Shown here in pieces: positions 54,189-62,542 of a DNA stretch of 64,000 bases (position 1 is the stretch's first letter; each line of letters begins with the position of its first letter). The stretch comes from Caulobacter sp. 17J80-11 (GTDB lineage Bacteria > Pseudomonadota > Alphaproteobacteria > Caulobacterales > Caulobacteraceae), in NCBI RefSeq assembly GCF_014349105.1, contig NZ_JACSJI010000011.1:1-64000 (forward strand), written 5' to 3'. Both the position numbers and the translations under genes were made by a program. The notes under the pieces are model-generated. The model was not told the DNA's origin. It did not search any database and was given only the letters and a program-made list of their open reading frames with translations.

Positions 54189-54356
54189 GGCCGGACCATA
54201 GGCCGGAACGGCCGCGCTTGCGAAGAGGCGCCGCGGGCGAGTCGCGGCGCGCTGAAATCCTTGCCGCGACGAGTGTCCGCGCGGAAACCGGCTTCCCCTT
54301 TCGGCTAGCGCGCTCTATCACGCCGCCCTCTTCTCCTCCCCGAAGAAAGCTCATCT

Positions 54357-54899
54357 ATGAACCTCGACAAGATCTCTCCCGGCCCGAATCCGCCGTGGGA
54401 CCTCAACGTCGTCATCGAGATCCCGCAGGGCGGCCTGCCGGTGAAGTACGAGATGGACAAGGAGAGCGGGGCGCTGTTCGTCGACCGCTTCCTGCACACC
54501 GCCATGTACTACCCGGGCAATTACGGCTTCGTGCCCCACACCCTGGCCGACGACGGCGACCCGTGCGACGTGCTGGTCATCAACCCGACCCCCGTGGTGC
54601 CGGGCTGCGTGATCCGTTCGCGCCCGATCGGCGCCCTGGTCATGGAGGACGAGGCCGGCCGCGACGAGAAGATCCTGGCCGTGCCGGTCGACAAGCTGCA
54701 CCCGTTCTATGCGGACGTCGCCAGCTACCGGAACCTGCCGGACATCCTGATCGAGCAGATCACCCACTTCTTCAGCCGCTATAAGGACCTGGAGAAGGGC
54801 AAGACCACCAAGGTCGTCGGCTGGGTCGACGCGGCCGAGGCCGCCGACCTGATCCGCGTCGGCATGGCCGCGCACCAGGCCAAGCAGGCCGCGGCCTGA
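54357..54899 (+). CDS. ppa: Inorganic pyrophosphatase (family I)
   Basis: A 180-residue soluble enzyme. The diagnostic metal-binding motif is [10 protein letters not shown] near residue 64-73, with upstream [16 protein letters not shown] and [13 protein letters not shown], and the later [10 protein letters not shown] and [13 protein letters not shown]. Length and residues are normal for hexameric bacterial Ppa, which hydrolyses pyrophosphate made in biosynthesis. The gene is monocistronic, followed by a hairpin. Confidence 0.97.
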   Translation: MNLDKISPGPNPPWDLNVVIEIPQGGLPVKYEMDKESGALFVDRFLHTAMYYPGNYGFVPHTLADDGDPCDVLVINPTPVVPGCVIRSRPIGALVMEDEAGRDEKILAVPVDKLHPFYADVASYRNLPDILIEQITHFFSRYKDLEKGKTTKVVGWVDAAEAADLIRVGMAAHQAKQAAA

Positions 54900-54911
54900 C
54901 GCGCAAGTTGC

Positions 54912-54949
54912 GGCCGGCCTGAAATCGCCTCGCGCGCGTCAGGCCGGCC
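54912..54949 (+). terminator. Stem-loop downstream of ppa
   Basis: GGCCGGCCTGA and TCAGGCCGGCC are perfect inverted copies around a 16-base loop, starting 13 bases after the ppa stop. The T content downstream is modest (CTACCTCTT), so it may be a weak terminator or a transcript-stabilising hairpin. Confidence 0.5.
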
Positions 54950-54986
54950 TGCTACCTCTTCCCCCGTTATGGGGGAGTTCCGATTC

Positions 54987-55958
54987 ATGTCGCGTACCGT
55001 CGCCGCCGCCGCTCTCGCGGCGGTTTTCGTTCTGTCGTCGCCCGCCGTCGTCTTCGCGGCCGCGCCCGAGGCCGCCGCCGAAACGCCCAAGGCGGGGACC
55101 GGCGGCAAGGAAGCCGCTGAAGCGGCGCTCGCCAAGCAGCGCGAGCAGGCCGCCGAGGCGTTCCTGAAGAGCCTGACCCCGCGGCACGGGGTGATCAGCC
55201 TGGGCGACGCCGAGGCCGAGCTGTCGCTGACCGACAAGTACTATTTCCTGGACGCCGCCGACGCGAAGAAGGTGATCGTCGAGGCCTGGGGCAACCCGCC
55301 GGGTTCGGCCGAAGGCGTGCTGGGCATGATCTTCGCCAAGGGCACGACGCCGCTCGACGACGCGTGGGGCGCGGTGGTGACCTACGAGGCCGAGGGCTAC
55401 GTCTCCGACAAGGACGCGCACAAGATCAATCCGAAGCGCCTGCTAAAGGACATGCAGTCGGGCGAGGACGCGGAGAACAAGGCCCGCAAGGAGGCCGGCT
55501 ATGAGCCGACCCACGTCGTCGGCTGGGCCGAGACGCCGAGCTACGACGCGACGCGCCACGCGCTGATCTGGGCCAAGGAGATCAGCTTCGGGAGCAATCC
55601 CGACCACAGCCTGAACTACGACGTGCGCCTGCTGGGCCGTCGCGGCGTGCTGAGCCTGAACGTCGTGGCCGGCATGAAGGACCTCGCGGCCGTCCGCACC
55701 GCCGCCGAGGGCGTGCGCGCCGCCGCCGCCTTCAAGCCGGGCGCGCGCTACGGGGACTACCAGGAGGGCGTCGACAAGAAGGCCGCCTACGGGGTGACCG
55801 GCCTGCTGGCCGCGGGCCTGGGCCTGGCGGCTGCCAAGAAGTTCGGCCTGCTGGCCGGCGGCCTGCTGCTGCTGAAGAAGTTCGCGGCGGTGATCATGGC
55901 CGGCCTGGCCGGGGTCGGGGCCTGGTTCCGCAACCTGTTCCGCCGCAAAGAGGCGTAA
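54987..55958 (+). CDS. DUF2167 family membrane protein
   Basis: About 323 residues from ATG 54987, chosen because the GGGGGAG just upstream is a ribosome site and the protein then has a clean signal peptide (ALAAVFVLSSPAVVFA). The periplasmic domain has ISLGDAEAELSLTDKYYFLDAADAKKV, WAETPSYDATRHALIWAKE and LNYDVRLLGRRGVLSLNVV (in parts), all DUF2167 signatures, followed by two C-terminal hydrophobic segments and a basic end (FRNLFRRKEA). Function is unknown. Confidence 0.88.
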   Translation: MSRTVAAAALAAVFVLSSPAVVFAAAPEAAAETPKAGTGGKEAAEAALAKQREQAAEAFLKSLTPRHGVISLGDAEAELSLTDKYYFLDAADAKKVIVEAWGNPPGSAEGVLGMIFAKGTTPLDDAWGAVVTYEAEGYVSDKDAHKINPKRLLKDMQSGEDAENKARKEAGYEPTHVVGWAETPSYDATRHALIWAKEISFGSNPDHSLNYDVRLLGRRGVLSLNVVAGMKDLAAVRTAAEGVRAAAAFKPGARYGDYQEGVDKKAAYGVTGLLAAGLGLAAAKKFGLLAGGLLLLKKFAAVIMAGLAGVGAWFRNLFRRKEA

Positions 55959-55981
55959 AGCGGCGGCCGGACCACCGGACG

Positions 55982-56017
55982 AGGGCGCGTCGCCTGCGGG
56001 CGGCGCGCCCTTTCTAT
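55982..56017. terminator. Terminator after the DUF2167 gene
   Basis: AGGGCGCG-T-CGCC pairs with GGCG-G-CGCGCCCT through one T-G pair around a 4-base loop, followed by TTCTATTTT. It lies between the convergent DUF2167 and M50-like genes. Confidence 0.75.
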
Positions 56018-56535
56018 TTTGCGGGCCCGGCCAACAGGGCCAGCAGGGCCTGGCCGTCGGAGGGCAGGGTGGTCGCGCCGATCCGGGCCGGGCGGGGCCA
56101 CAGCGCGTCGAACGCGAAGGCGACCTGCGAGGCGACGACGCCGAAGCCGGCGGCGAGCAGGACGGGCTGGGCGGTCGTCGAGGCCGACGCGGCGACCGCC
56201 AGGCCCAGCGCCAGGTTGGCGAGCGGGCCGCCCAGCAGCATCGCCGCGGTGCGCCGGCGAGAGCGGTGCGTTCCAGGCTCGACGTGGGTCGTCCCGCCGC
56301 CCGCCAGCAGGGCGCGGCCGAACTCCAGGTGGAGGCCGAGCAGGCGCAGGCGCAGCCACGCCGCGCCGCCGCCGACCACCACCTTGGTCACATGCAGGCC
56401 GGCCAGCCGCGCCGCCAGGGCGTGGCCCAGTTCATGGACCAGGGTCGAGACCGGCGCGGACAGCAGGGCGCAGGCGAAGAAGACCGGTGCTTGCGCGATC
56501 ATCGCGGCCGCGCCGCTTTCCGACAGAAATGTCAA
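56014..56535 (-). CDS. Small M50-like (site-2-protease fold) membrane protein
   Basis: About 173 residues (start ATG 56535 or 56502). The zinc motif HELGHALAA lies near residue 35 in a hydrophobic helix, and a late SDGQALL near 160 may provide the second acidic ligand. Two more hydrophobic segments (LLGGPLANLALGLAVAA and AGFGVVASQVAFAFD) are present. LLGGPLANLALG is typical of M50 family helices. It is shorter than RseP-type proteases and has no PDZ domain. Substrate unknown; some relatives are catalytically untested. Confidence 0.75.
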   Translation of the reverse strand: MTFLSESGAAAMIAQAPVFFACALLSAPVSTLVHELGHALAARLAGLHVTKVVVGGGAAWLRLRLLGLHLEFGRALLAGGGTTHVEPGTHRSRRRTAAMLLGGPLANLALGLAVAASASTTAQPVLLAAGFGVVASQVAFAFDALWPRPARIGATTLPSDGQALLALLAGPAK

Positions 56536-56666
56536 TTTTGCCTGAGCCCGCGTGACGTCCGCCCTAAGCTAGGGCGAGGCGGGCGGGTTCGCGCTCGGGC
56601 AAATCGGCGCGCCTTGACTTCCGGCCTCGTAGCGGGCGCGTTCGCGGTCGCAGCGGGGGGGGGCGA

Positions 56667-57254
56667 ATGGATCGGACGGTCGCGAGGATTCTGAAGGTCA
56701 ATCACGCCGGGGAGTACGGCGCGATCCGGATCTATCGCGCGCAGATCGGCGTGGCGGCGCTGCGGTGCCCGGACCTGCGGCCGTTCCTGATCGAGACCCT
56801 CGGCCATGAGCAGTCCCACCTGGGCCGGTTCGCGGTCCTGATGCCGGCGCGCGGCGCCCGCCCGTGCGGAGCTCTGTGGCTATGGGGCGCCGGCGGGACC
56901 GCGCTGGGCCTGGTGACGGGTCTGCTCGGCAGGCGCGCGGTGCTGATCTGCACCGAGGCCGTCGAGCGCACGGTGAACCGGCACCTCGAGGATCAACTGA
57001 TCTTCCTGGGCGAGCGGGACCCGGAGCTCTCGACGGCGATCGCCGAGATCCAGGCGCAGGAACTCGGCCATCTGGAGCACGCCGTGTCCGGGCGGGGCGC
57101 CAAACGCGCCGAAGAACGCGCGCTGGACGCCCTGGTCGCCGCGGTGGTCGAGGTCCTGATCTGGTTGTCGACCCAGGGCGACTCTGCGCGGATGGCGCGC
57201 GAGCTCAGGCGTTCGCCGGCGCACGACGCGTCATGCAAGTCTGCGCCGGTCTAG
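56667..57254 (+). CDS. coq7: Demethoxyubiquinone hydroxylase, COQ7 family
   Basis: A 195-residue ferritin-like di-iron enzyme. The iron-ligand motifs are NHAGEYGAIRIYRAQ near 12 (Glu), HEQSHLGRF near 47 (Glu and His), EDQLIFLG near 108 and QELGHLEHA near 132. The enzyme hydroxylates demethoxyubiquinone in ubiquinone synthesis at the inner membrane. The stop overlaps by 4 bases with the stop of the convergent small membrane protein gene. Confidence 0.93.
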   Translation: MDRTVARILKVNHAGEYGAIRIYRAQIGVAALRCPDLRPFLIETLGHEQSHLGRFAVLMPARGARPCGALWLWGAGGTALGLVTGLLGRRAVLICTEAVERTVNRHLEDQLIFLGERDPELSTAIAEIQAQELGHLEHAVSGRGAKRAEERALDALVAAVVEVLIWLSTQGDSARMARELRRSPAHDASCKSAPV

Positions 57255-57457
57255 GCGCAGACCGTTCGCTCGACCGTCCGATAGCCGTTTTCTTCAGTCC
57301 TGAAGGTTTCCAGCCGGGTGGTGCAGCGGTCCGACGCCGCTTTGAACCCGACCTGAAACACGAGGACGGCCAGCACCGCCATGATGAGAGCCATAGCCGC
57401 ATAGGCGAGCGGATTCGTCCCGAAATCCCCCCCCGCAGACGCACGCGCGGTCGTCAC
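57251..57457 (-). CDS. Small single-span membrane protein under a CtrA box
   Basis: A 68-residue protein starting at GTG 57457 with GGAGG seven bases upstream. One transmembrane helix (AAMALIMAVLAVLVFQVGF) follows a short cytosolic N-terminus; the C-terminal 30 residues (AASDRCTTRLETFRTEENGYRTVERTVCA, in part) would be periplasmic and contain two cysteines that could pair. I do not recognise the family. A perfect CtrA site about 96 bases upstream of the start suggests cell-cycle control. Confidence 0.75.
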   Translation of the reverse strand: MTTARASAGGDFGTNPLAYAAMALIMAVLAVLVFQVGFKAASDRCTTRLETFRTEENGYRTVERTVCA

Positions 57458-57552
57458 TTGTCAGCCTCCCCAGTCCTGTCGCCCTCCGAAAAGGGCGTCT
57501 CCCCCAAGGCCGAGATTACTGTGCCAAGTTTGTCGCAGGTCAAGCGGAAATG

Positions 57553-57568
57553 TTAAGTTTGCATTAAC
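57553..57568. promoter_or_regulatory. CtrA box
   Basis: TTAA-GTTTGCA-TTAAC is a perfect match to the full CtrA consensus TTAA-N7-TTAAC in a GC-rich region where TTAA is rare. It lies upstream of the minus-strand small membrane protein gene at 57457, with a TTGACC/TAATCT-like promoter between them. The plus-strand side faces only the entericidin 3' end, so control of the small membrane protein is the likely reading. Confidence 0.75.
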
Positions 57569-57590
57569 CTTTGGCGGTGCGCGCCCGTGA

Positions 57591-57624
57591 AAAAGGGCGG
57601 AGTCCGTCGGCTCCGCCCTTATTT
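57591..57624. terminator. Rho-independent terminator, bidirectional
   Basis: AAGGGCGGAG pairs with CTCCGCCCTT around an 8-base loop, with an A run on the left that becomes a T run for the minus-strand entericidin gene ending at 57665. Confidence 0.85.
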
Positions 57625-57664
57625 CGCCTCGATTCTCACGGCCGCGGCGTGCGCGGCCGCCGAC

Positions 57665-57790
57665 TCACTTGGCGGCGTCCTTCATGGCCTGACCGGCGGC
57701 CTCGAGGTCGCGGCCGACGCCCTGGACGGTGTTGCAGGCGGAGAGCAGCAGACCGGCGCCGACGACGGCGAGCAGCAGAACCTTGCGCAT
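57665..57790 (-). CDS. ecnB: Entericidin-type small lipoprotein (41 aa)
   Basis: A 41-residue frame from ATG 57790 to TGA 57665, preceded by AAGGGG. It reads as a lipoprotein signal (RKVLLLAVVGAGLLLSAC, lipidated Cys at 19) followed by NTVQGVGRDLEAAGQ and a short amphipathic end with MKDAAK. The CNTVxGxGxDxxAxG pattern is the entericidin A/B family of small membrane lipoproteins. A terminator lies just after its stop. In related bacteria these genes are stress-induced, but no EcfG promoter was seen here. Confidence 0.88.
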   Translation of the reverse strand: MRKVLLLAVVGAGLLLSACNTVQGVGRDLEAAGQAMKDAAK

Positions 57791-57968
57791 GGAAACGTCC
57801 CCTTCGCGTGGCCCGGGCGGGGCCGGGCGATGGCTCTATGCATAGGGCGGTCGCGAGCTTGGCGGCAAGGGCCGGCGGTGTCGCGGCCTGGTCAACGCAA
57901 GCGTAACCATGACCCGGGCGTCGGCGTCTGCTACGCCGAGCGCAGTTCCCCGAACCTTGGAAGACAGC

Positions 57969-59771
57969 ATGCTCGATCGACGTCAGCTCCTAGTGTCCGC
58001 GTCCGCGGCTTCGGCCGTGTACGCCCTGCCGGCGGCGGCCGCCTCCGCGCAGACCGACGCGCTCACGCAGATGCTCGACGACACCGTCGTGCGCGCCCTG
58101 AACGACTCCCCGCAGCTGATGACCCTGACCGGCCTGGACACCGGCGCGAACGCCGCCGCCCGCGGGCGGCTGGATGACCGCTCGCCGGTCGGGCTGGAGC
58201 GCAGCCGCGCCCTGTTCGCCGACCTGGCCAAGGGGCTGGCCCGCTATGACCCGAAGACGCTGAGTGGGGCGGACTGGGTGAACCACCAGTCGGCGGCCTA
58301 CTTGGCCGACACCACCCTGCAGAGCTTCAGCTTCCCGTTCGGCGATCCGAACGTCGGCGTGGCCTCGCCCTACATCGTCTCGCAGCTGTCGGGCTCTTAC
58401 CGCAGCGTTCCGTCCTTCCTCGCCACCCAGCATCCGATCGGCTCGGCCGCCGACGCCGAGGCGTACCTGTCGCGCCTGTCGGCCTTCGCGGTCCTGCTCG
58501 ACCAGGAGACCGCGCGGGTGAAGGCGGACTTCGCCAAGGGGGCCGTGCCGCCGGACTTCGTGCTGAAGACGACGCTGACCCAGTTCGCGGCGATGACCGC
58601 CGGTCCGGCGGCGCAGTCGGAGCTGGTCACCGCCCTGACCCGGCGCACGAGCGCCAAGCAGATCCCGGGCGACTGGGAGAAGCGTGCGGCGGCCGTCGTC
58701 GAGAAGGAGGTCCGTCCCGCGCTCAAGCGCCAGGCCGATCTGCTGTCGTCCGCCCTGCCGCGCTCGACGTCCGACGCCGGCGTCTGGCGGCTGCCGGACG
58801 GGGAGGCCTACTATCGCTTTGCGGTGCGCACGGCGACGACCACCGCCCTGTCGGGCGAGGAGATCCACCGGCTGGGGCTGGAGCTGGTCGCCGACCTGAC
58901 CGCCAAGGCCGACGCCATCCTGCGTGCCCGGGGGCTGACGCAGGGCACGGTGGCGCAGCGGATCGCCGTCCTGCGCCGCGATCCCGCCCAGCTCTATACG
59001 AACGACGACGCGGGCCGCGCCGCGCTGATCGCCGACCTGCAGCGCATGACCGGCGCCATGCAGGCGCGTCTGCCGAGCTGGTTCGGCCAGCTGCCGAAGG
59101 CGTCGGTGGACGTCGCGCGCATGCCCGCCTCGATCGAGGCCGGCGCGTCGGGGGCGACCTACCAGCCGCCGAGCCTGGACGGCGCCCGCCCGGGGCTGTT
59201 CTCGATCAACCTGCGCAATCTGAGCGAATGGCCGCGCTTCGACCTGCCGACGCTGGTCTATCACGAGGCGATCCCGGGCCATCACCTGCAGAACGCCCTG
59301 ATGATCGAGGCCGCCGGCCTGCCGATGCTGCGGCGCATGCCGCTGTTCTCGGGCTATTCCGAGGGCTGGGCGCTCTACGCCGAACAGCTGGCCGACGAGA
59401 TGGGCGTCTACGCCGACGATCCGCTGGGCCGGCTGGGCTATCACGCCTCCATGCTGTTCCGCGCCGCGCGCCTGGTCGTGGATTCGGGCATCCACCACAA
59501 GCGCTGGAGCCGCGCCCAGGCCATCGCCTACATGTCCGAGACGCTGGGCGACGCGGAGACCACCACGACCCGCGAGGTCGAGCGCTACTGCGTGCAGCCG
59601 GGCCAGGCGTCCAGCTACATGCTGGGCTGGCGGGTCTGGACCGACGCGCGGACGCGGGCGCAGGCGCGGCTGGGTTCGCGCTTCGACATCCGCACCTTCC
59701 ACGACAAGGGGCTCTTGGCCGGCAGCATGCCGCTCGACGTGCTGGCGCGGGTGATCGACGACTGGGCTTAA
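57969..59771 (+). CDS. Secreted DUF885 family metallopeptidase-like protein, Tat-type leader
   Basis: A 600-residue protein from ATG 57969. The leader MLDRRQLLVSASAASAV begins with a twin-arginine pattern (DRRQLL) and ends in PAAAASA. The zinc motif HEAIPGHH is near residue 433 and SEGWALYAEQL near 461. Arrangement matches the other DUF885 protein at 23678-25468, which differs in using a plain Sec-type leader. The two are paralogues in fold but clearly diverged. A bidirectional terminator follows. Confidence 0.88.
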   Translation: MLDRRQLLVSASAASAVYALPAAAASAQTDALTQMLDDTVVRALNDSPQLMTLTGLDTGANAAARGRLDDRSPVGLERSRALFADLAKGLARYDPKTLSGADWVNHQSAAYLADTTLQSFSFPFGDPNVGVASPYIVSQLSGSYRSVPSFLATQHPIGSAADAEAYLSRLSAFAVLLDQETARVKADFAKGAVPPDFVLKTTLTQFAAMTAGPAAQSELVTALTRRTSAKQIPGDWEKRAAAVVEKEVRPALKRQADLLSSALPRSTSDAGVWRLPDGEAYYRFAVRTATTTALSGEEIHRLGLELVADLTAKADAILRARGLTQGTVAQRIAVLRRDPAQLYTNDDAGRAALIADLQRMTGAMQARLPSWFGQLPKASVDVARMPASIEAGASGATYQPPSLDGARPGLFSINLRNLSEWPRFDLPTLVYHEAIPGHHLQNALMIEAAGLPMLRRMPLFSGYSEGWALYAEQLADEMGVYADDPLGRLGYHASMLFRAARLVVDSGIHHKRWSRAQAIAYMSETLGDAETTTTREVERYCVQPGQASSYMLGWRVWTDARTRAQARLGSRFDIRTFHDKGLLAGSMPLDVLARVIDDWA

Positions 59772-59793
59772 CGCTGTGCGCTAAGCGCAAACA

Positions 59794-59830
59794 AAAACCC
59801 CCGGGCCTCGCGGCCCGGGGGTTCTCTTTT
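59794..59830. terminator. Bidirectional terminator between DUF885 and groEL
   Basis: AACCCCCGGGCC pairs with GGCCCGGGGGTT around a TCGC loop, followed by CTCTTTT on the right and preceded by CAAAA on the left, serving both converging transcripts. Confidence 0.9.
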
Positions 59831-59855
59831 CCAGCGATCGGCCGGAGACGTGGAC

Positions 59856-61601
<1,746 letters not shown>

Positions 61602-61628
61602 TCAGCCCTGCGGCGAGGCCGGTCCGGA

Positions 61629-61940
61629 TCAGGCGGCCTTGGCGGCGGCGTCGCGGTCGACGACGCCCAGGATGTCGGACTCCTTCATGATCAGGAGGTC
61701 CTTGCCGTCGATACGCACTTCCGTGCCCGACCACTTGCCGAACAGGATGCGGTCGCCGGCCTTCACGTCGAGCTCGACGCGCTTGCCGGTCTCGTCGCGG
61801 GCGCCCGGGCCGACGGCCAGGACTTCGCCTTCCTGCGGCTTTTCCTTCGCGGTGTCGGGGATGATGATCCCGCCCTTGGTCTTCTCTTCCTCTTCCACGC
61901 GCTTCACGAGCACGCGGTCGCCGAGCGGACGAAACTTCAT
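61629..61940 (-). CDS. groS: Co-chaperonin GroES (10 kDa)
   Basis: A 103-residue protein. The start ATG 61940 gives the standard [14 protein letters not shown]; an upstream in-frame start at 61964 is not conserved. The mobile-loop region [19 protein letters not shown] and the [20 protein letters not shown] region (in part) are typical; the C-terminal DRDAAAKAA is an extension of a few residues. GroES caps GroEL. It is preceded by a CIRCE operator and a heat-shock promoter. Confidence 0.97.
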   Translation of the reverse strand: MKFRPLGDRVLVKRVEEEEKTKGGIIIPDTAKEKPQEGEVLAVGPGARDETGKRVELDVKAGDRILFGKWSGTEVRIDGKDLLIMKESDILGVVDRDAAAKAA

Positions 61941-61986
61941 CTGCCTCATCTCCGTATGGATCAAAGTCCCCCAGAGGCGCCTGCGA

Positions 61987-62013
61987 TTAGCAGTCGCGTC
62001 CCCTGAGTGCTAA
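61987..62013. promoter_or_regulatory. CIRCE operator (HrcA site) of groESL
   Basis: TTAGCAGTC-N9-GAGTGCTAA matches the CIRCE consensus TTAGCACTC-N9-GAGTGCTAA with a single mismatch (G for C in the left arm). It sits 46 bases upstream of the groES start, just downstream of the predicted -10 element, as expected for HrcA repression. The hrcA gene is not in this window. Confidence 0.93.
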
Positions 62014-62023
62014 CGCGCCGGGG

Positions 62024-62052
62024 ACGTAAGGAGACGGTCAAAACGAGTCAAG
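62024..62052 (-). promoter_or_regulatory. Heat-shock (RpoH) promoter of groESL
   Basis: On the minus strand CTTGACT begins at 62052 and CCTTACGT at 62031, a 21-base offset, directly upstream of the CIRCE element. This resembles the alphaproteobacterial RpoH pattern and parallels the site upstream of clpB. Confidence 0.65.
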
Positions 62053-62137
62053 GGCGGCCGAGCCGGAAACAGCCGGGCTTTTTTCCGGGGCCGCGCCCAG
62101 CCTATATGGGAGTTAGCTTTTCCGAGGGGAGCCTAAA

Positions 62138-62539
62138 GTGTCGGGTCTGGAGATCGCGCTCGTGCTGGGCGGGCTGGCGGCGTTCGCCGGCGCGGCCGTG
62201 GGCATGCTGGCGCTGGGCGGCTGGGACGCCGCCGACCTCGGCTTCTCGCCGCCGTCCGGCCAGCGGCTGACGATCGGCGCTTATCTGTTGGCCTCGCACG
62301 CGGTGACCGCGGCGACGCTGTGGCAGGCCCCCAAGATCGGATCCTGCCTGGCGGCTTCGCTGGGAGCGGGCTGGCTGGGGGCCGCGGCCGCCGGCCTGAT
62401 CGCGCTGGCGGCGGCGCCCGCGAATCCCGCCAAACGGGCGCGCGCGGCGGCCTTCCGGGCGGCCATGGGCCTGGCCCTGCTGGCCCCGCTGTGGGCCTAC
62501 GTGCAGCTGATCCGGGCGGCGACGGCCGGGATCATCTGA
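62138..62539 (+). CDS. Hypothetical four-helix membrane protein
   Basis: A 133-residue protein starting at GTG 62138 with GAGGGGAG six bases upstream. Hydrophobic segments: LEIALVLGGLAAFAGAAVG, LTIGAYLLASHAVTAATL, LAASLGAGWLGAAAAGLIALAA and LALLAPLWAYVQLI (in part). It is divergent from groES, with a CCTATAT element at 62101-62107. I do not recognise the family. It ends 3 bases before the convergent sensor kinase gene. Confidence 0.7.
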   Translation: MSGLEIALVLGGLAAFAGAAVGMLALGGWDAADLGFSPPSGQRLTIGAYLLASHAVTAATLWQAPKIGSCLAASLGAGWLGAAAAGLIALAAAPANPAKRARAAAFRAAMGLALLAPLWAYVQLIRAATAGII

Positions 62540-62542
62540 CCC

